Shown: positions 33,326-42,862 of the stretch, piece by piece
Layout of the letters: each line of letters begins with the position of its first letter
Numbering within the stretch: position 1 is the first letter of the stretch
DNA from: Roseateles oligotrophus
GTDB lineage: Bacteria > Pseudomonadota > Gammaproteobacteria > Burkholderiales > Burkholderiaceae_C
Assembly: GCF_025717515.1 (NCBI RefSeq)
Contig: NZ_JAJIRN010000009.1
Span: 335,628-399,627, forward strand
DNA length: 64,000 nucleotides
Reading direction: 5' to 3'
The notes under the pieces: model-generated
Seen by the model: the letters and a program-made list of their open reading frames with translations, nothing else
Database searches by the model: none
What the model was told of the DNA's origin: nothing
Made by a program: the position numbers and the translations under genes

Positions 33326-35077
33326 ATGTACGCGAACTTTTTTGGCCTGAAGCAAGAGCCCTTCTCGATTGCTCCCGATCCGCGCTATCTCTATATGAGC
33401 GAGCGCCACCGCGAAGCCTTGGCGCACCTGCTGTACGGTCTGCGCGGCGGGGGGGGGTTTGTGCTGCTGACGGGCGAGATCGGCGCCGGCAAGACCACCG
33501 TCTGCCGCTGCTTTCTCGGCCAGATCCCCAAGCGCTGCAATGTGGCCTATATCTTCAACCCCAAGCTCAGCGTGGCCGAATTGCTGCGCACGGTTTGCGA
33601 GGAATACGGTATTCAGCTGGCGCCGGCCTTGACGGATGAGACGGGCCAAGAAGTCTCGGTCAAGCCTTATGTTGATGCCATCAACGAGTTTTTGCTCAGA
33701 ACCCATGCGGTCGGCCAAAACAATGTGCTGATCATCGATGAGGCGCAAAACCTCTCGGCCGAGGTGCTGGAGCAATTGCGCCTGCTGACCAATCTGGAGA
33801 CCAATGAGCGCAAGCTCTTGCAGATCATCTTGATCGGCCAGCCGGAGCTGCGCGAGATGCTGGCCCGGCCCGATCTTGAGCAGTTGTCGCAGCGTGTGAT
33901 TGCGCGCTTTCATCTGCCGGCGCTGTCGGAGGCCGAGACCGATCAGTATGTGCGCCATCGCCTCTCGGTGGCCGGCTTCAGCGCCGCCTTGCCCTTTGAA
34001 CCCAAGGCGCTGCGGCGCATCTATCAACTCTCACGCGGAGTGCCCCGGCGCATCAACCTGCTGTGTGACCGCGCCTTGCTGGGGGCTTACGCGCAGGACA
34101 GCCGCAGCGTTGACCGCGCGACGGTTGAGCGTGCTGCGGCCGAAGTGTTCGATCAAAAAGACCTGGGCTCGGCCTGGCCAAGCGCCTGGCGCAGCGGGCG
34201 GCGTTGGGCGCTCGGCGGCGCCGGCGTGCTGGCCGCCGCCGCCTTGTTGGCTTGGACGAGCAAGGATTTCTTGTTGGCTAACGCCAGGCCCAAGCGGAGC
34301 GAGGTCGCCGCGCCGTTGCTGTTGTCGGCCAAGCCGACAATGCCGGCAATACCCGCCAGCGCCGCTACGGCCGCTTCAGGCGCCAAGCTGATCAGCAGGG
34401 TCGAAGTGAATAGTAGCCTGCAAAACAGCCTGCCGGCCAGCCTGGGTTTGCGCAGCGAGGCGCAGGCCTGGCAAGAGTTGGCACGCAGCTGGCAGCTAGA
34501 GGTGACAGAGAGCGAGCCCTGCCAGGCCTTGGCGCTGCAGCAGATGCAATGCTTTCGCAGCAATGCCGGTGGCGCCGGCGATGGTGGCCTGAGTCTGCTG
34601 CGCCTGCTCGACCGACCCAGCATCCTGAGTCTGCGCGATGACGCAGGCAAGCTCTTCTACGTCACCCTGGTCAAGCTTGATGAGCAATACGCCACCGTGC
34701 GTCTGGGTGAGCAAACCCAGCGCATCAGCCTGCTGGGCTTGAGCACGCAATGGCGTGGCGAGTTCGCCATGCTTTGGCGCGCGCCGCCCGGCTATCCGGC
34801 CAAGGCCAGTGGCGGGCCCTTGCTGGCTTGGGTCGATGCCAATTTGGCCAAGGCATTTGGCGCAGCGCCGGGCGCCGGGCCGTTCCGCCTGGACGCGGCG
34901 ATGCGCGCCAAGCTGGCTGCTTTTCAACGCTCGCAAGGGCTGCGCAGTGATGGCCAACTCGGCCCCATCACCTTGATGCTGCTGAGCCGGGTGGCCGGCG
35001 CAAATGAGCCGGCCGGATCGGCCGAGCCCCGCCTGCAAGCCGGTAAGGCATTGCAAACCGCTGCTGCGGCACCGTAA
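33326..35077 (+). CDS. gspA: General secretion pathway protein GspA (ExeA-like AAA ATPase)
   Basis: A 583-residue protein beginning with the family signature MYANFFGLKQEPFSIAPDPR. The ATPase part has Walker A GEIGAGKTT and Walker B NVLIIDEAQNL, and a C-terminal GVPRRINLLCDRAL. A single membrane span follows at about 292-310, then a periplasmic part with a peptidoglycan-binding domain near the end (RLDAAMRAKLAAFQRSQGLR, DGQLGPITL). GspA with GspB places the type II secretin through peptidoglycan. gspB follows after 12 bases. Core T2SS genes are not in the window. Confidence 0.92.
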   Translation: MYANFFGLKQEPFSIAPDPRYLYMSERHREALAHLLYGLRGGGGFVLLTGEIGAGKTTVCRCFLGQIPKRCNVAYIFNPKLSVAELLRTVCEEYGIQLAPALTDETGQEVSVKPYVDAINEFLLRTHAVGQNNVLIIDEAQNLSAEVLEQLRLLTNLETNERKLLQIILIGQPELREMLARPDLEQLSQRVIARFHLPALSEAETDQYVRHRLSVAGFSAALPFEPKALRRIYQLSRGVPRRINLLCDRALLGAYAQDSRSVDRATVERAAAEVFDQKDLGSAWPSAWRSGRRWALGGAGVLAAAALLAWTSKDFLLANARPKRSEVAAPLLLSAKPTMPAIPASAATAASGAKLISRVEVNSSLQNSLPASLGLRSEAQAWQELARSWQLEVTESEPCQALALQQMQCFRSNAGGAGDGGLSLLRLLDRPSILSLRDDAGKLFYVTLVKLDEQYATVRLGEQTQRISLLGLSTQWRGEFAMLWRAPPGYPAKASGGPLLAWVDANLAKAFGAAPGAGPFRLDAAMRAKLAAFQRSQGLRSDGQLGPITLMLLSRVAGANEPAGSAEPRLQAGKALQTAAAAP

Positions 35078-35089
35078 CAAGAAAACGCT

Positions 35090-35728
35090 ATGTCCTATAT
35101 TCTTGACGCTTTGCGCAAAGCAGATTCCGACCGCGAGCGCGGCGCCGTGCCGACCCTCCACAGCCATCCGGAGCAAGGGCGGCAGGGCGGCAATGCCGGC
35201 GCCCAAGCGGTAGGCCTGCCGGCCTGGGGCCGCATGGCGCTGGCCGCCGCCTTGGTGATCTTGCTGCTGCTGTTGGGTGGCTTGGCCACGCAGTGGTTGA
35301 AGGGCGAGCCGCCCCCCGAGTCGGCAACGACTCAAGTTCCAACGCCAGCGCTGCCAGCACCGGCAGCGGTAGCGCTGGCGACAACTGCCACCACGCCGCC
35401 CCTAACGCCAACCTTGCTGGCTCCGCCACCGGCGGCGCCTGAGTCCTTGCCGGTCGCCAAACCTCTCGCTGCCCCAGCCGTGGCAAAGGGTGCCGAGTTG
35501 CCGATACTCAAGTTCACCGAACTGCCAGACTCGATCCGCAAGGCCTTGCCCACGATCGCGACCAGCGGTGCGATGTATTCCGATACGCCCGCCAACCGCA
35601 TGTTGATCGTCAACGGGCAGTTGCTGCACGAGGGCGATCAGATCGGCCCGGAGCTGCAACTGCAGAGCATCGAGTTGAAGAGCGCGGTGCTGGTCTTCAA
35701 AGGCCAGCGCTTTCGCATCAACTATTGA
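35090..35728 (+). CDS. gspB: General secretion pathway protein GspB
   Basis: A 212-residue protein starting with the typical MSYILDALRKADSDRERGAV. One membrane span lies at about residues 45-64, followed by a Pro/Ala-rich periplasmic linker (about 70-135). The compact GspB C-terminal domain comes last, including PANRMLIVNGQLLHEGDQIG and LVFKGQRFRINY. It pairs with GspA in the ExeAB-type complex that multimerises the T2SS secretin. Translation is probably linked to gspA by the 12-base spacing. Confidence 0.93.
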   Translation: MSYILDALRKADSDRERGAVPTLHSHPEQGRQGGNAGAQAVGLPAWGRMALAAALVILLLLLGGLATQWLKGEPPPESATTQVPTPALPAPAAVALATTATTPPLTPTLLAPPPAAPESLPVAKPLAAPAVAKGAELPILKFTELPDSIRKALPTIATSGAMYSDTPANRMLIVNGQLLHEGDQIGPELQLQSIELKSAVLVFKGQRFRINY

Positions 35729-35821
35729 TCCGGGGACAAGGTGGGACATTTTCGCAGCCGACGAACCAACTGAAGCTGGCCCCACCAAGCCGCCGCTAAG
35801 CCATGGGCGCCACCCAATGGC

Positions 35822-36463
35822 TTACTCCCGACCGTCGCGATAAGCGGGCTGGCCACCACTCGGTCGAAACGAAGACAGGGTGTCGTTGAGCCCCATATCA
35901 TCCAGGTTGCCGTAACGGCCAGGCCCCAAGATCACGCAACGGCCACGAAAATCCTTGTCCGTACAGAATTCCCAGCGCCCACTGCGAATGATGATGGACG
36001 ACACCTTGTCGTTGAGGTTCAGATTTTCAATGTTGGCGCTGCCCCGCGAGTTCACGGCCTTGCCTCCATAGTTGCCATGCTCATACAGCAGCACCGAGCT
36101 ACTGCCGCCACCCCAGGCGCCACCTCCAGAATCGGTGTCTACTGGGCGGACCGAACTGATGCGGTCGTTGATGCCGATCGCACTGATCGAGGCATAGCGG
36201 CCTTTACTCAAGGTGACGCATTGGCCGCGAAAACCGGCGTCGCTGCAGAGTTGCCAGTTGCCCTTGCGCACGACCACAGAAGAAACCTTGTCGTTGAAAC
36301 CCTCTCGACTGAGATCGGCTTCTTGCTCATGGATCTGGAGTGATCGGCCGCTGTAGTCGTCATTCTCATACAAGGTGATCTGAGCGTGCGCCTGCGCGGC
36401 GACCCAGCAGAGCAAGGCGGCTAGGCTAGGCCGCAGGTAGAGCGTGAAGCGAGAAGTTTGCAT
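35822..36463 (-). CDS. Secreted two-domain beta/gamma-crystallin family protein
   Basis: A 213-residue secreted protein. The signal peptide ends AQAHA|Q. Two crystallin domains follow (about 27-108 and 122-203), separated by a Gly/Ser linker. Each has two Greek-key motifs with the Ca2+-binding consensus N/D-N/D-x-x-S/T-S: NDKVSS, NDRISS, NDKVSS and NDTLSS, so all four sites appear intact. Each domain also has a paired cysteine set (QLCSDAGFRGQC, EFCTDKDFRGRC). The start at 36463 is set by the signal peptide; the long open frame upstream belongs to overlap with the Mrp gene. Role unknown; relatives bind Ca2+ in the envelope or outside the cell. Confidence 0.88.
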   Translation of the reverse strand: MQTSRFTLYLRPSLAALLCWVAAQAHAQITLYENDDYSGRSLQIHEQEADLSREGFNDKVSSVVVRKGNWQLCSDAGFRGQCVTLSKGRYASISAIGINDRISSVRPVDTDSGGGAWGGGSSSVLLYEHGNYGGKAVNSRGSANIENLNLNDKVSSIIIRSGRWEFCTDKDFRGRCVILGPGRYGNLDDMGLNDTLSSFRPSGGQPAYRDGRE

Positions 36464-36534
36464 GTTTCTAACGTTGTTGAGCTGATCTTGCGATCGAAAT
36501 GTTAAACCAGCCGCAGGCCGATTGGTCCCGGTTT

Positions 36535-36891
36535 TCAAGGCCTGGCCGAAAAGGCCGGCGGCACCTTTTCCGTCGACGCCTTGTCGGTGCGGATGCGAAA
36601 CAAGGCGGTGCGCGCCAGCATGATGGTGGTGACCGGCACCGTCAGCGCCAACAAGATGATGATCAGCCAGGCATGCAGGGCCAGCCCCTGCTCCAGCGCC
36701 GAGAAATAGATCATCGTGGCCAGCGACACGCACCAACTCGCGAGCGTGAAGGCGAGTGCAGGCGGATGCATACGCATGAAAAAGGTCTTGAAGCGCAGCA
36801 CGCCGATGGCGGCGGCCAGCGTGAACGCGGCGCTGATCAGCAGCAAGATGCCAACCGGGATTTCGACCCATAAGGACAATGCTTCATTCAT
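36535..36891 (-). CDS. mrpG: Monovalent cation/proton antiporter subunit G
   Basis: A 118-residue protein with three membrane helices (about 8-30, 40-62, 68-92), including IGVLRFKTFFMRMHPPA, the conserved MnhG/PhaG motif. It is the final subunit of the Mrp/Pha antiporter, required for assembly. Its start overlaps the end of mrpF by four bases. Confidence 0.92.
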   Translation of the reverse strand: MNEALSLWVEIPVGILLLISAAFTLAAAIGVLRFKTFFMRMHPPALAFTLASWCVSLATMIYFSALEQGLALHAWLIIILLALTVPVTTIMLARTALFRIRTDKASTEKVPPAFSARP

Positions 36892-37166
36892 TCAATCACC
36901 TCGCCACGCAACATGAACTTGGCCATCGCGGTGGAGCCGACGAAGCCGAACAGCGCGATCAGCAGCGCCGCCTCGAAATACATTTCGCTGCGGTAGCGAA
37001 TCGCCAGCACCATCAGGATCAACATCGCGATGGTGCAGATCAGGTCCAAGGCAAGCACTCGGTCCTGCGAGGCCGGGCCGCGAATCATGCTCACCAGGCA
37101 GAGCGCCATGGCCGCGACATAACAAGCCAAGGCGACGGCGATGGCGCCGAACAAAAAGCCGCTCAT
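36888..37166 (-). CDS. mrpF: Monovalent cation/proton antiporter subunit F
   Basis: A 92-residue protein with three spans and the MrpF motif RGPASQDRVLALDLICT, which is strongly conserved. It belongs to the small membrane subunits of the group-2 Mrp/Pha complex. ATGA overlaps join it to subunit E upstream and subunit G downstream. Confidence 0.93.
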   Translation of the reverse strand: MSGFLFGAIAVALACYVAAMALCLVSMIRGPASQDRVLALDLICTIAMLILMVLAIRYRSEMYFEAALLIALFGFVGSTAMAKFMLRGEVIE

Positions 37167-37666
37167 TCAAAGATCTCCATCAAGGGGCGCTCATAGCGTG
37201 ACTTGATCAAATCGATCTCGGCCTGCGCGTTATCGAGCTCGAAGATATGCACCAGCAAGACGCTGCGGTCCAACGCCAATTCCGACCAAATGGTGCCGGG
37301 GATCACGCACATGATGGCGGCCAGCGCGGCCAAACCATTCGGGTCACGCATGTCCAGCGGCACCGCCACAAAGCCACCTTGCGGCAGCTTCCCCGTAGGC
37401 GCCAGGGTGGCTCGCAGCACCCGCCAATTCCAGATCAGCACATCTAGCCCGACCTGCCAGAACAGCCGAAAGGCAAGTGCTGGTTTCTTGAAGCCGACCG
37501 GCGTGGGCCGCAACGAGGCCGTCATCCAGGGCGCCAGCACGCCGACCAGCAAGGCCAGCAACCATTGGCCGAGGCTGAAAGCATTGTTCAACAGCAGCCA
37601 CAAGGCCATCAGGGCGAGGCTCAGCCAGGGCGCGGGAAAGCAGCGTTTGAACAGGCCGGGCTTCAT
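37163..37666 (-). CDS. mrpE: Monovalent cation/proton antiporter subunit E
   Basis: A 167-residue subunit with two N-terminal spans and a cytoplasmic domain carrying the family motifs VPLDMRDPNGLAALAAIMCV and PGTIWSEL. The start MKPGLFKRC at 37666 is fixed by a four-base ATGA overlap with the stop of subunit D; longer readings run inside mrpD. It is needed for full antiport activity in studied systems. Confidence 0.92.
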   Translation of the reverse strand: MKPGLFKRCFPAPWLSLALMALWLLLNNAFSLGQWLLALLVGVLAPWMTASLRPTPVGFKKPALAFRLFWQVGLDVLIWNWRVLRATLAPTGKLPQGGFVAVPLDMRDPNGLAALAAIMCVIPGTIWSELALDRSVLLVHIFELDNAQAEIDLIKSRYERPLMEIFE

Positions 37667-39399
37667 GGCTTGCGCTCCGCCTGAGGCGCGCGCAAGCGCT
37701 CGGCATTGGTCGGCGTCAGCACCGGCCGGGCCGACAACACCGCCGAGATATAGGCTTGCGGGCGATAAAGCAGATCCGCGCTGGTTTTGGCGTAACGCAA
37801 AAGGCCATCGGCATGAATGGTCATCAGCCCGCACAGCGCGACGAGCATTGCAATCGGTACGAACTCAAGCAGCCGCAGCCTGGGCGGGCTGCGGTTCACC
37901 GGGGTCCAGAAGAAGCGAATGCCGGTGCGCGATAGGGCGATCAGCGCGAACAGACCGGCGCCTATCATCAGACCCAAAAACAGCCATGCTGCGGGCCTGA
38001 TCGGGGCGGCCGCGCTGGCTGTATTCAGCAGTGCCGACAACATCGCGAACTTGGCGACGAAGCTCGACAAGGGCGGCAGGCCGGCCACCAGCAGCGTGCA
38101 GCAGACAAAGGCCAGGCCCAGCAGCGCGGTGGACGCAGGGATGGCGCGGCCGACCAAGACCTCTTCGTCCTCGTCCAGATTGGCCTCGCGGGCCAACTCT
38201 TGCTCGACCAAGGCGAAAGGCAGGTGGTCTTCTTCGTCCTCGGGGGCGCGTTGGGCCAGGGGGTCCGGGCTGCGCGCACGGTCCATCAACTCGGCCAGCA
38301 AGAAGAAGGCCGCCACCGCAAAGGTCGAGCCCGGCAGGTAGTAGAGCGCGCCGGCCGTCAACTCGGGCCTGGCAAAACCCAAGGCCGCCATCAAGGTGCC
38401 CGAGGACGCGATGACCGCGAACGAGGCCAGGCGGGCGGGCCGCTGCGCAGCCAGCATGCCGATCGCACCGAACGTCAGCGTGGCCATGCCGCCCCATAGC
38501 AGCCAGCTGTTGCCAAAGCCGGACGAGGCACCGGCGGCGGCCGAGAACAGCAGCGTGGACAGGCGCAAGAGCACATAGATGCCGACCTTGGTCAGCAGCG
38601 CGAACATGGCGGCAGACGGCGCGCTGGCGGCCGTGTAGGCCGGTGCCAACCAGAAATTCAAGGGCCAGAGCGCGGCCTTGGCCAGGAAGGCGACGGCCAA
38701 AATTGCACAGCCGGCGTGCAGCAGCGCGCGGTCGGCGGCTGCCACGGCGGCAATGCGGGCCGCCAGGTCGGCCATATTCAGCGTGCCCGTGACGCCGTAA
38801 ATCAGCGCAGCCCCGACCAGAAATAGCGAGGACGCGACCAGATTGATGCTCAGGTAATGCAGGCCCGCCTTGACCCGCGCCGGGCCACTGCCATGCAGCA
38901 GCAGGCCGTAAGACGCGGCCAGCAGCACCTCGAAAAAGACAAAAAGATTGAACAAATCGCCGGTCAGAAAGGCCCCGTTCAGGCCCATGAGCTGCAGTTG
39001 CAGCAGCACATGAAAATGCGCGCCGGCCTTGTGCCAACGAGCGAGCGAGAACATCAGCACCATCAGCGCCACGATCGCCGCCACCACCAGCATCGAGGCG
39101 GATAAATGGTCCAGCACCAGCACGATGCCGAAGGGTACATCCCAGTTCGAGGGTAGATAGACGCCGAAAGCCTGCGGTTGCGCGGCCTCCATATGCACAC
39201 CCAGCATCAAAAACAAGGCGATGGCCAGATTGGCCGTTGTCGCCACCAGGGCCAGCATGCTCTTGCGCCGGTGCCGCCGATCTCCCAACATCAAAAGCAG
39301 GCAGGCCGCAATCAAGGGCAGCAGAATCGGCGCCATGGTCAGATGAGGCATCAAGGCCGCGTTGACCAGCAAGGCCCAATCGCTCAGCCAGGCCATCAT
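37663..39399 (-). CDS. mrpD: Monovalent cation/proton antiporter subunit D
   Basis: A 578-residue polytopic protein of the complex I NuoL/M/N family with about 14 spans. Recognisable stretches are GLNGAFLTGDLFNLFVFFEV, KAALWPLNFWLAPAYTAAS and SAAMFALLTKVGIYVLLR. The lysine and glutamate residues of the proton path lie within these. A charged cytoplasmic insert (ARSPDPLAQRAPEDEEDH... region, about 370-420) is longer than usual and rich in Asp/Glu. It starts in ATGA overlap with mrpC. Confidence 0.93.
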   Translation of the reverse strand: MMAWLSDWALLVNAALMPHLTMAPILLPLIAACLLLMLGDRRHRRKSMLALVATTANLAIALFLMLGVHMEAAQPQAFGVYLPSNWDVPFGIVLVLDHLSASMLVVAAIVALMVLMFSLARWHKAGAHFHVLLQLQLMGLNGAFLTGDLFNLFVFFEVLLAASYGLLLHGSGPARVKAGLHYLSINLVASSLFLVGAALIYGVTGTLNMADLAARIAAVAAADRALLHAGCAILAVAFLAKAALWPLNFWLAPAYTAASAPSAAMFALLTKVGIYVLLRLSTLLFSAAAGASSGFGNSWLLWGGMATLTFGAIGMLAAQRPARLASFAVIASSGTLMAALGFARPELTAGALYYLPGSTFAVAAFFLLAELMDRARSPDPLAQRAPEDEEDHLPFALVEQELAREANLDEDEEVLVGRAIPASTALLGLAFVCCTLLVAGLPPLSSFVAKFAMLSALLNTASAAAPIRPAAWLFLGLMIGAGLFALIALSRTGIRFFWTPVNRSPPRLRLLEFVPIAMLVALCGLMTIHADGLLRYAKTSADLLYRPQAYISAVLSARPVLTPTNAERLRAPQAERKP

Positions 39400-39764
39400 G
39401 GCTGCGACCCCTGGGCGGCAACATCATCATCGGGCGTGCCGTCCACATGGTCATTGCCGACGAAGCCGCGCTGCGCCAGCATCACCACCAGAAACAATGC
39501 CGTCATCGCGAAGCCGATGACGATGGCCGTCAGCACCAAGGCTTGCGGCATCGGGTCGCTGTAGTTTTGCAGTGTGGTTGCCACCCCGGCGGCCAAGACC
39601 GGCTCCTTGTCCAGGCTCAGGCGGCCCATGCTGAAGATGAAGAGATTGACCGCGTAGCCCAATAGGCTCAGACCCATGATGACTTGATAAGTGCGCGGGC
39701 GCAGCAGCAGCCAAACGCCGCAAGCGCTCAAGAGGCCGATGGCCAGGGCGAGGACAATTTCCAT
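39396..39764 (-). CDS. mrpC: Monovalent cation/proton antiporter subunit C
   Basis: A 122-residue subunit homologous to NuoK with three membrane spans; the motif YQVIMGLSLLGYAVNLFIF and TAIVIGFAMTALFLVV are typical of MnhC/PhaC. Its start shares one base with the stop of mrpA (TGATG), and its end overlaps mrpD by four bases. Confidence 0.93.
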   Translation of the reverse strand: MEIVLALAIGLLSACGVWLLLRPRTYQVIMGLSLLGYAVNLFIFSMGRLSLDKEPVLAAGVATTLQNYSDPMPQALVLTAIVIGFAMTALFLVVMLAQRGFVGNDHVDGTPDDDVAAQGSQP

Positions 39765-42739
39765 CAGCGCTTGCTCCCGCTTGCAATGCGTTTATGGCCG
39801 CGCACCGACTGGTGGCCTAGCGCTGTCAAGATCAACAGGACGGCGCCGACCACCAGCGTGAAGACGCCAATGTCGTAGAACAAGGCACTGGCGATATGGA
39901 TCTCCCCGAGCAAGGGCAGGTGAAAATGGCTGGTGTGGGTGGTCAAGAAGGGATAGCCGAAGAACAGCGAACCAAGACCGGTGCAACTGGCCGTTAGCAA
40001 GCCCATGGCGATCCAGCGCTGTGGCCGCAGGCGGATATTGGCCTCGACCCACTGCGTACCCGAGACAATGTATTGCAGGATGAAGGCCGTCGATAAAACC
40101 AGGCCGGCGACGAAGCCGCCGCCCGGTTGGTTGTGGCCGCGCATGAAGAGATGGACGGCGATCACCAGCGCCACCGGCAACAGCAAACGCAGCAGCACGG
40201 CGGGCACCAGCAGGTAGCCGCTCGCGCCATCTTTTGGGGCATTGCTGGCGCTGTTGGCGTGCACCAGATCGGTGGCGAGGTCCGGCGCCAGCAGCAATTG
40301 CTGCGGTGGCAGGGCGATGCTCTCGGGCGCCGGGCGGAAGCGCCGCAGCAGCGCGTAGACGGTCAGCGCCACGATCGCCAGCACGGTGATCTCGCCCAGG
40401 GTATCGAGGCCACGGAAGTCCACCAACATCACATTGACCACATTGGTGCCGAAGCCTTCGGGCAAGGCCCGCTCCAAGAAAAAGGTCGAAATGCTTTGCG
40501 GGAATTCGCGCGTCATCATCGCGTAGGAGAGCAAGCTCATGCCGGCGCCCACGCTCAGCGCCAGCAGCAGGTCGCGCAGGCGGCGCGTGCGGCGCCTGAC
40601 CTTGTCCAGCGAGCGTTCGGCCAGGGCCTCGGCCTTCTGCCGCGCTTCGATGCGTTTGGGCAACCAGCGCAGGCCCAAGAGAATCAGCACGGTGGTGACG
40701 GTCTCCACCGACAACTGCGTCAGCGCCAGATCGGGCGCCGAGAACAAGGCGAAGGTGATCACCGTGCAAAGCCCCGCCACGCCCATCAAGGCCAGCGCCG
40801 TCAGGCGTTGATACTTGGCCGCCTTGGTGCAGGCCAGCGCCGCCGCGCCGCCGATCAGCCACAGCAAGGTGAAGGCCGGCGAGAAGGGCAGGGGCGCGCG
40901 CGTACCCGGGTCGGATCCGCCTTGGCCGGCCAGGCCGGCGGCGACTACCACCAGGCCGAGCAAGAGCAGTAACTGCGTCTGCAGACGGCGCGTGCCGATC
41001 AGATTCAGCGCTGTGCGGCTGACCGCCGTCAAGCGAGCCAAGCCGGTCTGGAACAGCTGTTGGCCGTTCAGCAGGCCCAGCAGCGGCGTGCGCTGGAACC
41101 GTTCACGCGCGAGCGGGCCACGCAAGATCCAATACAGGGCAATGCCGCCCGCCAGTGCGATCAGACTCATCAGCAAAGGCATGTTGAAGCCATGCCAGAG
41201 CGCCAGATCGAAAGCCGGCAGGGCGGAGCCGACCACCGGCGCGGCGGCCGTCTCCAGCACCCGCTGCATCGTCCATTGCGGCAGCGTACCCACCACCAGA
41301 CAGGCCAGCACCAATAACTCCACCGGCACACGCATCCAGTGTGGCGGCTCATGCGGCTTTCGGGGCAGATCGGCGCTGCTGTCCGGGCCGAAGAAGACGT
41401 CGACGCAAAAGCGCAGCGAATAGGCGACGCTGAACATGCCGGCCAGCACCGCGGCGGTGGGTAGCAGCAAATCGAACCAGGGCAACGAGGTGACAAAAAC
41501 TGCCTCGGTGAAGAACATCTCTTTGGAGATAAAGCCGTTCAGCAGCGGCACGCCCGCCATCGCCGCGCTTGCCACCATGGCCAAGGTCGCGGTGATCGGC
41601 ATGCTGCGCCGCAGGCCGCTGAGGCGGCGGATATCGCGTGTGCCGGTTTCATGGTCGATGATGCCCACGGCCATGAAGAGCGAGGCCTTGAAGGTGGCGT
41701 GGTTCATGATGTGAAAGACAGCGGCGACGGCGGCCAGCGGGCTGTTCAGGCCCAAGAGTGTGGTGATCAGACCCAGATGCGAAATCGTCGAATAGGCCAA
41801 CACGCCCTTTAAATCTTGTTGAAAGATCGCCGCGAAGCCGCCCAGCAGCAGCGTGATCAGCCCCGCACCGCTGACGATCCAGAACCACTGATCGCTGCCG
41901 GCCAGCACCGGCCACAGCCGCGCCAGCAAAAACACCCCCGCCTTGACCATGGTGGCCGAGTGCAGATAGGCCGACACCGGCGTGGGCGCGGCCATCGCAT
42001 TGGGCAGCCAGAAGTGAAACGGAAACTGCGCGCTCTTGGTCAGCGCCCCCAGCAGCACCAGGACCAGGGTTGTCAGGTAAAGCGGATGCGCGCGCACCAA
42101 GGTGCCGGAGGCCAGCACCACATCCAGGTCGTAGCTGCCGACGATATGGCCCAAGACCAGGACGCCGGCCAGCAGGCACAAGCCGCCGGCGCCGGTGACG
42201 GTCAGCGCCATGCGCGCGCCGCGCCTGGCATCGCGGCGGTGGTGCCAGTAGCCGATCAGCAGAAAGGAGAACAGGCTGGTCAGCTCCCAGAACAGCACCA
42301 GTTGCACCAGATTGCCGGACAAGACCACGCCGCTCATCGCGCCCATAAAGGCCAGCAAGAAAGAGAAGAAACGCGGCACTGGGTCGCTGGGCGACATGTA
42401 GTAGCGCGCGTACAGTACCACCAGCGCGCCTATGCCCAAGACCAGCAGCGAGAACATCCAGGCGAAGCCGTCCATGCGCAGGACGAAGTTCAGGCCGAGA
42501 GAGGGCAGCCAGGCAAACTCCTGCCGGATCACGCCGCCGGCGGCCATCTCAGGGCAATAGGACGCCGCCTGCACAAAGCAGAACAGCGCCACCGCGCCGG
42601 CCAAGCTCGACTCGGCATTGCGCGCGTTGGCCGGCATCAGCGCCGCGATCAAGCTGGCCAGAAACGGCAAAGCCACCAGGCTGATCAGGCCGAATTGCTG
42701 AAAGAATAAGTACAGGTAATTCGTTACTTGGTTCGCCAT
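39764..42739 (-). CDS. mrpA: Monovalent cation/proton antiporter subunit A fused with subunit B
   Basis: A 991-residue giant subunit. The N-terminal two thirds are NuoL-like (LFWELTSLFSFLLIGYWHHR, KSAQFPFHFWLPNAMAAPTP, HIMNHATFKASLFMAVGIID). The C-terminal part from about residue 780 contains MrpB (DFRGLDTLGEITVLAIVAL, MRGHNQPGGGFVAGLV). Such A+B fusions mark group-2 (PhaAB) antiporters, which exchange Na+ or K+ for protons and support pH and salt balance. It is the first gene of the six-gene operon; the promoter must lie in 42740-42795, between it and the terminator of the upstream gene. Confidence 0.94.
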   Translation of the reverse strand: MANQVTNYLYLFFQQFGLISLVALPFLASLIAALMPANARNAESSLAGAVALFCFVQAASYCPEMAAGGVIRQEFAWLPSLGLNFVLRMDGFAWMFSLLVLGIGALVVLYARYYMSPSDPVPRFFSFLLAFMGAMSGVVLSGNLVQLVLFWELTSLFSFLLIGYWHHRRDARRGARMALTVTGAGGLCLLAGVLVLGHIVGSYDLDVVLASGTLVRAHPLYLTTLVLVLLGALTKSAQFPFHFWLPNAMAAPTPVSAYLHSATMVKAGVFLLARLWPVLAGSDQWFWIVSGAGLITLLLGGFAAIFQQDLKGVLAYSTISHLGLITTLLGLNSPLAAVAAVFHIMNHATFKASLFMAVGIIDHETGTRDIRRLSGLRRSMPITATLAMVASAAMAGVPLLNGFISKEMFFTEAVFVTSLPWFDLLLPTAAVLAGMFSVAYSLRFCVDVFFGPDSSADLPRKPHEPPHWMRVPVELLVLACLVVGTLPQWTMQRVLETAAAPVVGSALPAFDLALWHGFNMPLLMSLIALAGGIALYWILRGPLARERFQRTPLLGLLNGQQLFQTGLARLTAVSRTALNLIGTRRLQTQLLLLLGLVVVAAGLAGQGGSDPGTRAPLPFSPAFTLLWLIGGAAALACTKAAKYQRLTALALMGVAGLCTVITFALFSAPDLALTQLSVETVTTVLILLGLRWLPKRIEARQKAEALAERSLDKVRRRTRRLRDLLLALSVGAGMSLLSYAMMTREFPQSISTFFLERALPEGFGTNVVNVMLVDFRGLDTLGEITVLAIVALTVYALLRRFRPAPESIALPPQQLLLAPDLATDLVHANSASNAPKDGASGYLLVPAVLLRLLLPVALVIAVHLFMRGHNQPGGGFVAGLVLSTAFILQYIVSGTQWVEANIRLRPQRWIAMGLLTASCTGLGSLFFGYPFLTTHTSHFHLPLLGEIHIASALFYDIGVFTLVVGAVLLILTALGHQSVRGHKRIASGSKR

Positions 42740-42795
42740 TGGCTCGCTGGGAATCTCTGACTTTTTCGACCCGTCCGAGTTTAACCGCCGGGCAT

Positions 42796-42830
42796 AAAAA
42801 AACCCCCTCGCCAGAAGCGAAGGGGTTTTT
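42796..42830 (-). terminator. Bidirectional terminator after the dockerin metalloprotease gene
   Basis: Ten-pair stem with one mismatch (42802-42811 with 42817-42826), five-base loop, preceded by seven A and followed by five T. On the minus strand the A run becomes the U tail, ending the metalloprotease transcript before the Mrp promoter. Confidence 0.85.
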
Positions 42831-42862
42831 CTGCCGGCGTGAAGCGGCGGTTCAGTCCATCC

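Noticed and set aside
37865..39454. 529-codon minus-strand frame overlapping mrpD and mrpC
   Set aside because: Out-of-frame shadow of Mrp subunits that have membrane topology and conserved motifs.
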